Counted from the first letter of the stretch, positions 1 through 9,892 are shown. The stretch: DNA of 35,070 nt from Planctomycetaceae bacterium (GCA_021297795.1 JAJTGL010000029.1:1-35070), one strand, 5' to 3'. Made by a program: numbers and translations. Notes: a model not told the origin generated them from the letters alone.

Positions 1-104
1 GTCGCGAGCTCGGGGTAAAGGTCGTTGAGCGTCTGGGCAGAAGCGACGGAGGCGGATGCGAGCGAGAGGGCGACCGCGAGGGGCCGGGTCAGGATGTTGC
101 GCAT
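1..104 (-). CDS. N-terminus of secreted protein, paralogue of the adjacent FG-GAP/dockerin protein (partial)
   Basis: Only the first 34 residues lie in the window; the gene runs off the left edge. The ATG at 104 is preceded by AAAGGA nine bases upstream. The peptide is a clean signal sequence: a short basic start (MRNILTRP), a hydrophobic core and an ASA-type cleavage site before QTLNDLYPELA. That mature N-terminus also begins the next gene (2701-200), and the DNA over positions 1-35 matches 2595-2629 with a single difference, while the signal peptides differ. The two genes are therefore tandem paralogues. FG-GAP repeats and a dockerin are expected downstream by analogy but cannot be seen. 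Function unknown; secretion is well supported. Confidence 0.8.
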   Translation of the reverse strand, partial: MRNILTRPLAVALSLASASVASAQTLNDLYPELA

Positions 105-146
105 GGCTGCGTGTCCTTTGCGTGTCCTTGAATGCTGAACGAGCGA

Positions 147-175
147 AGTACGGGCTCGAGATTCGATCTGTGCAA
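147..175 (-). promoter_or_regulatory. Candidate promoter of the partial gene at 104
   Basis: On the minus strand TTGCAC (175-170) is followed by a 17-base spacer and CGTACT (152-147), about 40 bases before the ATG at 104. The -35 box is close to consensus and the -10 box moderate. Downstream, AAGGACACGC occurs twice in tandem, and the second copy supplies the ribosome binding site. Confidence 0.4.
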
Positions 176-199
176 CAACGGCGACGACGCGGCAGCGCG

Positions 200-2701
200 T
201 CAGTTCGCGCACGGCCCCCAGCTGACGAGGAGGAGGCTGAGGTCGGCGGCGCCGACGTTGCCGTCGCCGTCGATGTCGGCGATGCACGCGCCCGAGCACG
301 GGCCCCAGCGCTCGAGCAGGATGCTGAGATCGGCCGCGCTGACGACGCCGTCGGGGAAGAGATCTGCCGCGCACGGCGGAGTTCCGGGCACGACGATCAC
401 ATCCGCCGGATCGGACACCGTGCCCGCGATCGTCGCCGCGCGCGTGTAGATCCGGTAGCCGTTGGTGACGAGCGTGGCGCCCGCGGGCACGAACAGATCG
501 TTCGTGTAGATCGCCTCCTGGCCCTTGCCGGTCGCGTTGTTATGGTTGTCGACGAGCTCGACGGTGGCACCCGCGCGGATGCGCAGCGCGCCGAGCAGGT
601 AGTTCGAGTTCGCGAAGCCTTCGTCGACCGCGCCGTAGTCTCGCGCGAAGACTTCGAGCGTCTGCGACGGCGCGTCACCGACGCCCGTGAGCTCGATCGT
701 GGCCTGGTCCATCACGAAGCGCGTGGGGCTATTGATCGCGATGTCGAGATCGCCGCCGACGCGCAGCCACCAGACGGGGTCGGGCAGGACGAGCGACGAG
801 TCCGCCGACAGCGCGTAGTCGCCGCCGATCGAGTAGCCGTCGCCCGGGGCGGGCGGCATGAAGCTCGTGTCGACCTCGCCCGTCAGCGTGCCGGTGTTCA
901 CGAGCGTGCCGTAGATGTAGAGGATGCCGCGCTGGACGATCGTGGCGCCCGCGTTCGTGTAGTTCGCGAAGATGTCCGTATCGCCGGCGCAGCGGTTCTG
1001 TGCGCCGACGGCGGTCGTCACGGCCTCGGCGAGGATCGGGCCCTGCAGGTAGCAGACGCCGCCCGAGGTCGTCGCGAGGTTTTGGTTCACCAGGATCGTC
1101 GAGCCGCGCTGCAGGAGCTGCCCGCCGCTTGCGACGGAGAGTTGCTCGAACGTGAGGGTGCCTGCCTGCGGCGCGGAGAGATCGCCCGCGATCGTCAGCC
1201 CGCCCGCGACGACATTCGGCGACTTCTCGAAGACGGTATTGGTCGCGACCGTCATGAGCGCGCTCTCGGCGAGGACGAGCGGCTCGAGCGCGACATAGGT
1301 GAAGCGCTTCTGCGATGCGTCGACGATGCCGGTCGCCTCGGCAAACGCCGGGGCGCCGCAGAGGAGGCGGGCGCCGGCCGACGAGCCGGCGATCGCGGAG
1401 GCAAGGCTCGAGTACCCGATGCTCGTCGTGTCGTTGAAGACGCGGTAGCTGCCGAAGATGCGGACGGAGCCTTGGTTCCCGACGCCGTTCACGTCGTCGT
1501 ACGGCGCTCCCACCGCGATGGTCGTCCCGTCGATCGCCACCGCGTCGCCGAAGTAGTCTGACGCTTCTCCGTCAGATGCGAGCAGTCGGACCCGTTCCTG
1601 CCACGTCGTTCCGTTCCGGACGAAGACCCACGCACTACCGGTGTTCACGGGGGGGATTCCCGAGTTCGATGTCACCGAACCCGCGATGAGGACATCGTCT
1701 GCGAGCGCGATGCTGACGCCGAAGTAGCCGAATGAGCTGCTCACCGCGGGAACGAGCGTGGCCCGCTCGGACCAGAAGGTTCCGTCCCGCGTGAAGATGC
1801 GCACGCTGCCTTGGTCCGTGTTCGCGCCGACGTCGTCGGCACTTGCGCCGACGGCGAGGGTGTTCCCCGAGATCGAAACGGAGAATCCGAAACCATCGCC
1901 ACCGGCACCATCTGCGGCAACGACCGACTGCTGCTGCAACCAGGAACCGCCGATTCGCACGAACACCTTCGCGCTTCCCTGATTGGCCGTGCCGTTCACT
2001 CCGTCGTAGGGCGCTCCGACCGCGATCGAGTCGCCTGAGATCGAGACAGAAGCGCCGAAGGCATCGCCCGCTGCACCATCGAACGCGAAAAGCGCCACGG
2101 CAGTCCAGGTTCCACCGTTCCGTGTGTAGACCCGCACGCTTCCCTGGCCTACGTTTGCGCCAACGTCGTCATCTCGCATGCCAACGACGAGCGTGTTGTA
2201 CTCGTATGCGAGCGCGCTACCGAAGTTGTCCGCGGCGGCGCCATCACCGGGGGTCAGGGTGGCACCCGCCGTCCATACGGCACCCGATCGAGAAAAGGTA
2301 CGCACGCTCCCTTGACTTGAGTTCGCACCGACGTCGTCTCCCGGAGCGCCAACGGCGATCGAGTCGCCGCTGATCGCGACCGTGGACCCGAAGAAGTCGC
2401 CGGCGGCGCCATCGGATGCCGTGAGGGTTGCCTGGAGCGTCCACGTCGATCCACTGCGCACGAAGACGCGGGCACTGCCCTGGTCCGCATTCGCGCCGAC
2501 GTCATCCGTCGATGATCCGACCACGAGCGTGTCGCCATCGATCGCGACCGAAGTGCCGAGGTTGTCCGAACTTGCACCGTCTGCTGCGATGAGGGTCGCG
2601 AGCTCGGGGTAGAGGTCGTTGAGCGTCTGAGCGTGTGCCGTCCCGGCCGCGGCGAGCGCCAGAGTGGCGACGGAGCGAACAACAACCCGGTTCATGCGCA
2701 T
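200..2701 (-). CDS. Secreted FG-GAP repeat protein with C-terminal dockerin-like module
   Basis: An 833-residue protein starting at the ATG at 2701, chosen because AAGGA lies nine bases upstream; an ATG two codons on (2695) is the alternative. A signal peptide ends at AHA before QTLNDLYPELATLI. About residues 24-430 hold seven FG-GAP units of about 55 residues, with patterns like FGxSVAIxGDTLAVGAP and QGSVRVFxRxGxxW, as in integrin-type beta-propellers. A beta-rich region follows (about 430-770) with repeated short strands suggesting a beta-helix. The last 60 residues are a paired dockerin-like module: a first half with a degenerate calcium loop (ADLFPDG), then an intact one (DIDGDGNVGAADLS), each ending in WGPC. 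Likely exported and attached or assembled outside the cell. The ligand is unknown. Confidence 0.85.
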   Translation of the reverse strand: MRMNRVVVRSVATLALAAAGTAHAQTLNDLYPELATLIAADGASSDNLGTSVAIDGDTLVVGSSTDDVGANADQGSARVFVRSGSTWTLQATLTASDGAAGDFFGSTVAISGDSIAVGAPGDDVGANSSQGSVRTFSRSGAVWTAGATLTPGDGAAADNFGSALAYEYNTLVVGMRDDDVGANVGQGSVRVYTRNGGTWTAVALFAFDGAAGDAFGASVSISGDSIAVGAPYDGVNGTANQGSAKVFVRIGGSWLQQQSVVAADGAGGDGFGFSVSISGNTLAVGASADDVGANTDQGSVRIFTRDGTFWSERATLVPAVSSSFGYFGVSIALADDVLIAGSVTSNSGIPPVNTGSAWVFVRNGTTWQERVRLLASDGEASDYFGDAVAIDGTTIAVGAPYDDVNGVGNQGSVRIFGSYRVFNDTTSIGYSSLASAIAGSSAGARLLCGAPAFAEATGIVDASQKRFTYVALEPLVLAESALMTVATNTVFEKSPNVVAGGLTIAGDLSAPQAGTLTFEQLSVASGGQLLQRGSTILVNQNLATTSGGVCYLQGPILAEAVTTAVGAQNRCAGDTDIFANYTNAGATIVQRGILYIYGTLVNTGTLTGEVDTSFMPPAPGDGYSIGGDYALSADSSLVLPDPVWWLRVGGDLDIAINSPTRFVMDQATIELTGVGDAPSQTLEVFARDYGAVDEGFANSNYLLGALRIRAGATVELVDNHNNATGKGQEAIYTNDLFVPAGATLVTNGYRIYTRAATIAGTVSDPADVIVVPGTPPCAADLFPDGVVSAADLSILLERWGPCSGACIADIDGDGNVGAADLSLLLVSWGPCAN

Positions 2702-2840
2702 GGCGGTCCATCCTTCGGGAAAGAGACAGTCCCGGGACGTGCGGACGGCCATCCGACGCGCACGTGCTCGGCTCCCGAAGTTACAGAATCGAGGCGCGGA
2801 TCCCTAGGAACAACGCGCGAATTCGCGGAGCGCCCGGAAG

Positions 2841-2895
2841 GGTGCCTGGCACGTGCCGCGCGGTACCTGGCACCGCCTGGCACGTGCCAGACACC
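2841..2895. repeat. Inverted repeat with two GGCACGTGCC cores
   Basis: The arms 2841-2857 and 2879-2895 (17 bases each, one mismatch) flank a 21-base loop that itself contains a CCTGGCACC half-element. Each arm carries the self-complementary core GGCACGTGCC (2848-2857 and 2879-2888). It is the same element family as 2950-3002 and as the 6370 and 6543 palindromes. Confidence 0.75.
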
Positions 2896-2949
2896 AAGAT
2901 CGCGCGGCGTAATCCCCTACGCCACAACGACTTACAGCGACGGCGCGAT

Positions 2950-3002
2950 GTGCCTGGCACGTGCCGTTTGGTGCCTGGCACCAGACGGCACGTGCCAGGC
3001 AC
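2950..3002. repeat. 53-bp near-perfect palindrome just downstream of the SYLF gene
   Basis: Positions 2950-3002 read almost identically on both strands. The outer arms are TGCCTGGCACGTGCC and its complement, and the centre is GTGCCTGGCAC. GGCACGTGCC cores lie at 2956-2965 and 2987-2996. It begins nine bases after the stop of the SYLF gene, so it would form a strong hairpin at that mRNA's 3' end and could act as a terminator or stabiliser, although no T-tract follows. Confidence 0.75.
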
Positions 3003-3011
3003 CGTCTGGAG

Positions 3012-3590
3012 TTACTCGACGTCAGCGATCGACTGATAGCCGAACTGCTGCCCGCCCACCGACGCCTCGAGCATGAGGCCCTCGGGGTTCATCACGAAGA
3101 TCGCCACGCCGCCCTGGTACTTCGCCGCAGCTCCCGCACCCGCCTGGAGGGCGACGGCGGAGGCCTGCGCCGCCAGCGCGAACTTGCCGCCCTTGAACGC
3201 CGTCATCGCTTCCTTCGTTTCGAAGAAGATAATCTCGCCGAAGGTCTGTGCGCCGATCTGCGCGCCGATCGAGCCCTGGCTCACGTCGCAGAAACCGACG
3301 CGCGTGCCGGACTTGTCGAACACCTCGCCCTTGCCATACGCGCCACCGACGATGAAGCCGCCCTTCGCGATCGACGGAATCGCCGCGTAGCCGACGCAGT
3401 TGTCGAAGAACTTCGAAAGCGACGGGTCGAGGCTCTTGGCATTGCCGACAAACGACGCGGTACGGCTGGTCAGCGCCGCGCGGTCCTCGGCCGTCTGCGG
3501 CGTGGTGTTGCACGCGGTCAGCGTGAGCGTTGAAACGAGAGCGGTGGCGACGAGCGAGAGCGAGAGGATGCCGCGGGCGAGAGTCTGCAT
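3012..3590 (-). CDS. SYLF/Ysc84-domain lipoprotein
   Basis: A 192-residue protein. The ATG at 3590 follows CGGAG by about five bases and begins a lipoprotein signal: the hydrophobic stretch ends in LTAC, with Cys27 as the lipidated residue. The mature part matches the SYLF (Ysc84-like) lipid-binding family, with helical N-terminal residues (SLSKFFDNCVGYAAIPSIAK), then GGFIVGGAYGKGEVFD, SQGSIGAQIGAQTFGEIIFF and the C-terminal GGQQFGYQSIADVE. SYLF proteins bind phosphoinositides in eukaryotes; the bacterial role is unclear and probably envelope-related. It is transcribed alone. The region before the start holds a short inverted repeat (3608-3632) and a TATGTT box. Confidence 0.85.
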   Translation of the reverse strand: MQTLARGILSLSLVATALVSTLTLTACNTTPQTAEDRAALTSRTASFVGNAKSLDPSLSKFFDNCVGYAAIPSIAKGGFIVGGAYGKGEVFDKSGTRVGFCDVSQGSIGAQIGAQTFGEIIFFETKEAMTAFKGGKFALAAQASAVALQAGAGAAAKYQGGVAIFVMNPEGLMLEASVGGQQFGYQSIADVE

Positions 3591-3607
3591 GGGGTCTCCG
3601 GGTTTGG

Positions 3608-3632
3608 ATCGTCCCGCGGATGCGGGAACGAT
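3608..3632 (-). promoter_or_regulatory. Possible 5' leader hairpin of the SYLF gene
   Basis: ATCGTCCCGC (3608-3617) pairs with GCGGGAACGAT (3622-3632) across a 4-base loop, with one bulged base. A TATGTT box on the minus strand (3648-3643) would place the transcription start close to the hairpin, so the stem could cap the 5' end of the mRNA. This rests on sequence pairing only. Confidence 0.3.
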
Positions 3633-3756
3633 GGAATGCGGAAACATAGCGAAGAATCCGATGCGCGCGGGCGAGGATTCCTCCCACCCCGCATTTGGCC
3701 ACCGATCCAGCGAGTTCCGGTCGCCTCTCGCTCCGCGGCTCACGCCCGCTTCACCC

Positions 3757-5007
3757 TCACGCCCTCTTCACCTTCGTCCACTTGCCCGTGCGCGCGGCCT
3801 CGAGCACGGCGTCGCACACATACTGCGTGCCAAGCGCATGGCGGAAGTCGGGGAAGCGCTTCTCCGACTTCGGTGCGTCGAGGCTGGTGAGGAACTCGTA
3901 CAGCCCGTGCGCGAACGAGTGCTCGTAGCCGAGGCAGAGGCCCGGCACCCACCACTTGCCCGCGTACGGATGATCGCCATCGGTGCAGTGGATGCTCGAC
4001 CAGCCGCGGCGGTCGCCCGGCACGCCGTGGTCGAAGTACGAGAGCCGGTTGAGGTCGTGGAGATCCCACGCAAGGCTCTTCTTCTCGCCGTTGATCTCGA
4101 AGGTGTAGAGCGCCTTGTGACCGCGCGCATAGCGGGTCGACTCGAACACCGCCATCGAGCCGTTCTCGAAGCGCGCGAGGAACGCGCACGCATCGTCGAT
4201 CTTGACCGGCTGCTTCTTGCCCGTCGCGGTATGGACGCGCTCCTTGATGAAGGTCTCGGTCATCGCGCTGACCGCGACGATGTCGCCGTTGATCCAGCGC
4301 GCCGTGTCGATGCAGTGGGCGAGGAGGTCGCCGGTCACGCCCGAGCCCGCCACCTTCGCGTCGAGGCGCCAGAGACCGGTGCCGCCCTGCGGAAGATCCG
4401 CCGAGATCGTCCAGTCCTGCAGGAAGTTCGCGCGGTAGTGGAAGACCTTGCCGAGCTCGCCCGCGTCGACGATGTTCTTCGCGAGCGTCACAGCCGGGAG
4501 GAACCGATAGTTGTACCAGACGAGGTTCGGCAGCTTCGCCTTCTCGACCGCCTTCACCATCGCCTCGCCCTGCTTGCCGTCGAGGGCCAGCGGCTTCTCA
4601 CAGAGGATCATCTTGCCGTGCTTCACGCACGCAAGCGCGATCTCCATGTGCGAATCGTTCGGCGTGCAGATGTCGACCGCGTCGATGTCGTCGCGCGCAA
4701 CGAGCTTTCGCCAGTCGGTCTCGATCGAGCGCGCGTCCCATGCCGCCGCGAACTCGCGCACCTTCGGCTCATCGCGTCCGCACACCGCCTGCAGCACGGG
4801 CTTGCGCGAGGTCTTGAAGAAGTGCGGCACCTGGCGAATGGCGTTTGCGTGCGCGCGACCCATGAAGCCGTAGCCGATGAGGCCGATGCGCAGCTCGTTC
4901 GCGGGGGCGGGAGCGGGCTCGGTGGTCGAGATCGTCGCGGAGACGAGCTTCGTCCCGTGCTTCGCGGCGGTCGTGTTCTTCGTATTCTTCGTGGTCTTCT
5001 TTGCCAT
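3757..5007 (-). CDS. Gfo/Idh/MocA-family oxidoreductase
   Basis: A 416-residue NAD(P)-dependent sugar or inositol dehydrogenase-type protein. A Lys/Thr/Ala-rich leader (residues 1-38) precedes the Rossmann fold ([16 protein letters not shown], residues 41-55). The family motif EKP is at 137-139, with Lys138 as the likely catalytic lysine. The C-terminal alpha/beta domain carries [21 protein letters not shown]. It starts 21 bases after the stop of the TIM barrel gene upstream, so the two form an operon. Such pairs usually oxidise and isomerise cyclic polyols or sugars, but the substrate cannot be told from sequence. The basic leader is unusual: it is not a recognisable signal peptide, and no clear Tat twin-arginine motif is present. 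The start is supported only by reading frame and weak GGGGA. Confidence 0.9.
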   Translation of the reverse strand: MAKKTTKNTKNTTAAKHGTKLVSATISTTEPAPAPANELRIGLIGYGFMGRAHANAIRQVPHFFKTSRKPVLQAVCGRDEPKVREFAAAWDARSIETDWRKLVARDDIDAVDICTPNDSHMEIALACVKHGKMILCEKPLALDGKQGEAMVKAVEKAKLPNLVWYNYRFLPAVTLAKNIVDAGELGKVFHYRANFLQDWTISADLPQGGTGLWRLDAKVAGSGVTGDLLAHCIDTARWINGDIVAVSAMTETFIKERVHTATGKKQPVKIDDACAFLARFENGSMAVFESTRYARGHKALYTFEINGEKKSLAWDLHDLNRLSYFDHGVPGDRRGWSSIHCTDGDHPYAGKWWVPGLCLGYEHSFAHGLYEFLTSLDAPKSEKRFPDFRHALGTQYVCDAVLEAARTGKWTKVKRA

Positions 5008-5028
5008 GGCTGTTCGTATCCCCGCCGT

Positions 5029-6045
<1,017 letters not shown>

Positions 6046-6667
6046 CGTGTGCCCCTCTTGAGAACCTTGCCGTGAGAACCGTGCCGCTTGGAGACCGCGC
6101 GAGTGACGGGGACTTGGCTGGCACCGGACCTGTGGACGCAAACTCGCCCGACTCCACAGGTTGCAAGGTACCGATTCGTGCGCGGCAGTTGCGCGGCACC
6201 GGCCCGCGCTTGACCAGGCACGGAGTTGCTTCACCCGGCGCGGTGTTTCTGGAGTTCTTCCCGAGCGACCGGACTATCCGCCGCCGACACCGTGCGCGCG
6301 ACGCGGCCTCCGTCGTCCCGGGAGGCGGGTCGGTCGTGAGAACCGTGCCGGCTGGAGACCCCGCGTGTACCCGGCACGTGCCGGGCACCGCGTCAATCTC
6401 TCCAAACCTCATGCCGGGCGCGGGTTCCAGGTGGCCAGACGGTGCCAGACACCTCGCGGGGAGCTGCCCGCCAACTGCGCGGCACGGTTTCCAGATCGCG
6501 CGGAAGTCGTGAGAACCGTGCCGGCTGGAGACCCCGCGTGTACCCGGCACGTGCCGGGCATCGCGTCAATCTCTCCAAACCTCACGCCGGGCGCGGGTTC
6601 CAGGTGGCCAGACGGTGCCAGACACCTCGCGGGGAGCTGCCCGCCAACTGCGCGGCACGCGTTCCCA
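6046..6667. other. Gene-free repeat region
   Basis: These 622 bases between the TIM barrel start and the cupin stop show no convincing gene. They contain the 154-bp direct repeat (6333-6659) and a third, short copy of its left end at 6071-6095 (CGTGAGAACCGTGCCG). The octamer TGAGAACC is also tandemly doubled around 6059-6080. The rest looks non-coding. Confidence 0.6.
6333..6659. repeat. 154-bp direct repeat, two copies separated by 19 bp
   Basis: Copy 1 is 6333-6486 and copy 2 is 6506-6659, with a constant offset of 173 bases. I find two differences: C6388/T6561 and T6412/C6585. Each copy starts with GTCGTGAGAACCGTGCCG and contains the perfect palindrome CCCGGCACGTGCCGGG (6370-6385 and 6543-6558). 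The second copy ends nine bases short of the cupin stop codon. The near identity points to a recent duplication or continuing homogenisation. No transposase is encoded nearby. Confidence 0.9.
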
Positions 6668-7948
6668 TCACGCGCGATGCGCGCCGACCTTCGGCGCGTT
6701 CGGGTTCACTTCCGGGCCAAAGTACCTGAGGCAGACCAGCGGTTCCACCGCCGAGGTGTTCGTGAAGGTCACGCCGCGCTTTGCGCCCGCCTCGGTGCAG
6801 AAGTACTCGTCGTTCGTCAGTTCGCGGAATCGGATCAGCCGCGGGCTCGACAGCGGCTCGCCGTTGATCGTGCCCGTGCCCTGCACGCAGGTCAGGCCGT
6901 ACGCGCCGTTGTCGACGACGGTCGCCGTCGCACCCGGCTCGACCGTCAGTTCCTTTGCGGTGAAGTACTCGAAGCCGTTCATCTTGCCGTAGATGATCCA
7001 GCGGTCGTGCCAGCCCGCGCCCTGCGCGGCGGTCACCGGCTCGAGGTAGCGGTTCGCCTTGAAGTTCGGGTCGACGTTCTTCTCCCAGTCGAGCTGCTCG
7101 ACGATGAAGTCGAGATCGCGGTGCTTCTCCTTCGGCATGTCCTTGACGAGAAGCTCCCACGGCACCATGCGCCCCTCGACCAGCGACTGGTACATCGCGA
7201 AGACGTCGCTCCCCCACTGCGGCTCGTAGGTGCACAGCGATCCGGGCGCGTGCAGCACGCGCGGTTCCATGATCCAGCCCGAGCCCACCTTGAGGCGATA
7301 CGCCTGCGAGATGTCGAGGATGCCGTTGTCGCCCTTGTTCCAGTTCTCAAGGCAACGCCGCACATCGGCTTTCGTTGTGCCTGGCACAAGTCCCATGAAG
7401 GTGTGCGGGAAGTTGTTGCCGACGGGGTTGTGCTGCGGCGGGAAGTAGTACGCCTCGGGCTTCCCTTCCTGTCCGACGAGCGCCGCCTGCGCATCGTCCT
7501 GATGCATGTGGTGCGGGATCGGCCCCATGTTGTCGAAGAACTTCGCGTACACGGGCCACTTGCCGTAGCGCTTCCACAGCCGCTCGCCGATCAGTTCGGC
7601 GCCGGATTCGGCGACGGCCTGCTTCAACGTGAAGCGCTCGCGCCCGACCACGCAGTACGAGAGTCCCTCGTCGGGCGTGCGGTTGTCGTTCGCCGCCTCG
7701 GTGGTCGAGCTGAACCAGCGCTCGTCGATGCCACCGCGATGGAGGCCGTAGGCGTAGGTGTCGTCGGGATGCAGCTTGATGCGCAGGCCCGGCTGCAGGA
7801 ACGATCGCGGCACCCAGCACGGGGCGAGGCGCAGGAGACCGTGCGTTCGCGCGAGTTCGCGCGACACGGTGGCCGCGACGCCGTCGGCGCGGGTCGAGAG
7901 TTCGAGGGTGGTCGTCGGTGCCGAGGCGGCGGAGGCGGCGGAAGACAT
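6668..7948 (-). CDS. Phosphomannose-isomerase-like cupin protein
   Basis: A 426-residue protein related to class I mannose-6-phosphate isomerases. The metal-site cluster is visible as PIPHHMHQ (His146, 147, 149) followed by GKPEAYYFPP with Glu165, and a later His233 (IMEPRVLHAPG). The C-terminal half is a second beta-barrel ending in LVCLRYFGPEVN. It is cytoplasmic, with no signal peptide. Family members interconvert hexose phosphates or bind sugars; this one is divergent, so mannose-6-phosphate is not assured. The ATG at 7948 has no Shine-Dalgarno but lies seven bases after CATACT, suggesting a leaderless mRNA. The GH13 gene lies upstream on the same strand, 174 bases away. Confidence 0.8.
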   Translation of the reverse strand: MSSAASAASAPTTTLELSTRADGVAATVSRELARTHGLLRLAPCWVPRSFLQPGLRIKLHPDDTYAYGLHRGGIDERWFSSTTEAANDNRTPDEGLSYCVVGRERFTLKQAVAESGAELIGERLWKRYGKWPVYAKFFDNMGPIPHHMHQDDAQAALVGQEGKPEAYYFPPQHNPVGNNFPHTFMGLVPGTTKADVRRCLENWNKGDNGILDISQAYRLKVGSGWIMEPRVLHAPGSLCTYEPQWGSDVFAMYQSLVEGRMVPWELLVKDMPKEKHRDLDFIVEQLDWEKNVDPNFKANRYLEPVTAAQGAGWHDRWIIYGKMNGFEYFTAKELTVEPGATATVVDNGAYGLTCVQGTGTINGEPLSSPRLIRFRELTNDEYFCTEAGAKRGVTFTNTSAVEPLVCLRYFGPEVNPNAPKVGAHRA

Positions 7949-7955
7949 GTGCCGC

Positions 7956-7961
7956 AGTATG
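7956..7961 (-). promoter_or_regulatory. -10 box (CATACT) at a leaderless-type start of the cupin gene
   Basis: CATACT on the minus strand ends seven bases before the ATG at 7948, so the transcript would begin at or next to the start codon. It matches the arrangement at six other genes in the window, although its first two bases are CA rather than TA. Confidence 0.45.
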
Positions 7962-8122
7962 GCGCGAGAGCCGCGCGGCAGGGATCCGGGACGCCGCGCA
8001 TGCGGAAAATCCGCAGTCCGGACCTCCCCCGCATCAACGGCGCGTCGACGGCGCATCGACAGTGCGACCGACTCGGGGCGAACTCCGCCCGAGCCCGGCC
8101 ACCGAGTCCCCTGCCGTGTCGC

Positions 8123-9667
8123 CTACCGCATCCGCTTGTACGGCGAGTGCTGCCCCGGCGTCGGCGGCACGATCTTCAGCACGCGCACCGATTTCGGCGG
8201 CAGCTTCAGCGTGGCGAAGCCCATGTGGACGTGCGTCGAGAATGCGTCGGGCCGATCGAACGCGAGCGCGTCGCGGAAGTGCGTGCCCGCCATGATCCGG
8301 CCGTCGCGCATCGAGAGCGTCTCCTCGACCTCGACATCCTCCATGTTCGCGACGACGAGCACGCTCTCGAGCGCGCGGTCGGTTGTCCGCAGGAACGCGA
8401 GGAGCTTCCGCCCGCGCAGGAAGATCACATCGCCCTTCGCGGCCGCTCGCATCGCGCGACGCGCGCCGTAGAGCCCGCGCATGAACTCCCACTCGGGGTG
8501 CCCGTCGTGCACCAGATCCCAGCGCATCGGCGCGCGGTTCTCGGGGTCGGCCCCGCCCGGCGTGCCGACCTCCTGCCCGTAGTAGAGGTTCGGACAGCCC
8601 GGCAGCATCGCCTGCAAGACGTGCGCGATGCGCCGCTCGCGCTCGTTGGGCACAAGATGCGCAAGGCGCTCGGTGTCGTGGTTCTCGAGCGTCGTCCAGC
8701 AGCGCAGGACGAACTCGATGCCCGCGTCGTCGACCATGTCGCGCAGACGCTCGGCCGTCACGGTCGCATCGGCGCGGCCGCGGCAATAGTCGAGCACGAT
8801 CATGCGCGCGTTCATGTTGAGGATGCCGTCGAGCGAGCGCTCCCAGCCGCTCGGCGCGTTCCAGATCTCGCCAACGACGCACGAACCCGGCTTCTCGCGG
8901 TGCGCGCTCTGCGTGAGTTCGCGGAGGAAGTGCGGCCCGAGGTCGCTCGCCACGTCCAGGCGCCAGCCGTCGACGCCGTCGCGCAGGTACGAGCGCACCA
9001 CGCTGTCGGTCGCCAGCCACAGGTGATCGCGCACCTCCTCGCGCTCGACGCGCAGGTCGGGCAGGTTCGCCACGTCCGCCCAGCCGCGGTAGCCGTTCGG
9101 ATACTCGCTGCCGATGAAGAACCACGATCGGTACGGGCTCCGGTCGTCGCGCATCGCCTCCTCGAACAGGCGGTGGCGGCGGCCGACATGGTTGAAGACG
9201 CCGTCGAGCACGACCTTGAGCCCACGCGCGTGGGCATCGCCGACCAGCATGCGCAGATCGGCGCGCGAACCGTACTCGGGGCTCACCGCGAGATAGTCGG
9301 CGCTGTCGTACTTGTGGTTCGTGTACGCGAGGTGGATCGGGTTCAGGTAGAGGACGTCGGCCGGGATCGCGCCGAGGTGATCGAGCCGCGCGCGCACGCT
9401 CGCCAGATCGCCGCCCCAGAAGTCGATCTCGTGACTCCAGACGCCGGCCTCCTCGACGAAGTGTCCCTTCGCCGGCAACTCGTTCCAGTGACGGAGACGC
9501 TTCGGCGACGGATACTGCGCACGCTTCGCGTCGAGGTCCGTGCTCGGCGCGAAGCGGTCGACGAAGACCTGGTAGACGACGGCGCCGGCGCGCCAGTCAG
9601 CCTCGCGCGCGGCGATCCGGTCGGACATGTCCATGACGCTGTGAAGAACGTTGTTCTGGGGGAGCAC
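8123..9667 (-). CDS. GH13 alpha-amylase-family glycoside hydrolase
   Basis: A 514-residue enzyme counted from GTG 9667. All four GH13 regions are present: I, DGVFNH (155-160); II, GWRLDVA with nucleophile Asp238; III, VGEIWN with acid/base Glu267; IV, ENHD with Asp331. The N-terminal part reads AVVYQVFVDRFAP and the C-terminal beta domain includes VLVVANMEDVEVEETLS. There is no signal peptide, so it is probably cytoplasmic, like maltodextrin glucosidase or cyclomaltodextrinase/neopullulanase. GTG 9667 is preferred because TATCCT lies eight bases upstream; ATG 9634 or 9628 are alternatives without a visible ribosome binding site. It probably hydrolyses alpha-glucan oligosaccharides. Confidence 0.92.
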   Translation of the reverse strand: MLPQNNVLHSVMDMSDRIAAREADWRAGAVVYQVFVDRFAPSTDLDAKRAQYPSPKRLRHWNELPAKGHFVEEAGVWSHEIDFWGGDLASVRARLDHLGAIPADVLYLNPIHLAYTNHKYDSADYLAVSPEYGSRADLRMLVGDAHARGLKVVLDGVFNHVGRRHRLFEEAMRDDRSPYRSWFFIGSEYPNGYRGWADVANLPDLRVEREEVRDHLWLATDSVVRSYLRDGVDGWRLDVASDLGPHFLRELTQSAHREKPGSCVVGEIWNAPSGWERSLDGILNMNARMIVLDYCRGRADATVTAERLRDMVDDAGIEFVLRCWTTLENHDTERLAHLVPNERERRIAHVLQAMLPGCPNLYYGQEVGTPGGADPENRAPMRWDLVHDGHPEWEFMRGLYGARRAMRAAAKGDVIFLRGRKLLAFLRTTDRALESVLVVANMEDVEVEETLSMRDGRIMAGTHFRDALAFDRPDAFSTHVHMGFATLKLPPKSVRVLKIVPPTPGQHSPYKRMR

Positions 9668-9675
9668 GGGGCGGG

Positions 9676-9681
9676 AGGATA
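9676..9681 (-). promoter_or_regulatory. -10 box (TATCCT) at a leaderless-type start of the GH13 gene
   Basis: TATCCT on the minus strand is followed by eight bases and then GTG at 9667, in frame with the GH13 protein. The spacing equals that at the 29927 and 14977 starts. Confidence 0.5.
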
Positions 9682-9847
9682 GCGCGCGGGCGAGAAGGTG
9701 CAGGCGCGGGAGGATGCCGCGGTCGTGGCTCGGTGAACTCGGAAGTCGACGGCACATGAACCGAGAGCGTGACGCACGTCGGCACGTTCCGCGCGCGTCA
9801 TCCACGCGAGGGATCGCCTCTCCGGACAGCCGGCCGGGCGACATCGA

Positions 9848-9863
9848 CGGCGACTCGTCGCCG
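9848..9863 (-). terminator. Hairpin after the Deg-type protease gene
   Basis: CGGCGA and TCGCCG form a perfect 6-bp stem with a CTCG loop, 30 bases beyond the protease stop codon. No T-tract follows, so it could be a terminator without a tail or a simple 3' stem. Confidence 0.35.
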
Positions 9864-9892
9864 AGCGGCACGCGGGTCCGGCGCCCGCAGGC

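Larger units (their letters stand above)
2702..3011. other. Gene-free spacer with two palindrome clusters
   Basis: This 310-base stretch lies between the FG-GAP gene start and the SYLF gene stop, both on the minus strand. I see no convincing gene. It holds two GGCACGTGCC palindrome clusters (2841-2895 and 2950-3002). A possible -10 box for the FG-GAP gene, TAACTT on the minus strand at 2783-2778, would give a leader of about 70 bases. Confidence 0.6.

Noticed and set aside
2781-3002. Small minus-strand protein with repeated PGTxRHVPGT
   Set aside because: The peptide repeats simply translate the GGCACGTGCC palindromes; there is no ribosome binding site or family match.
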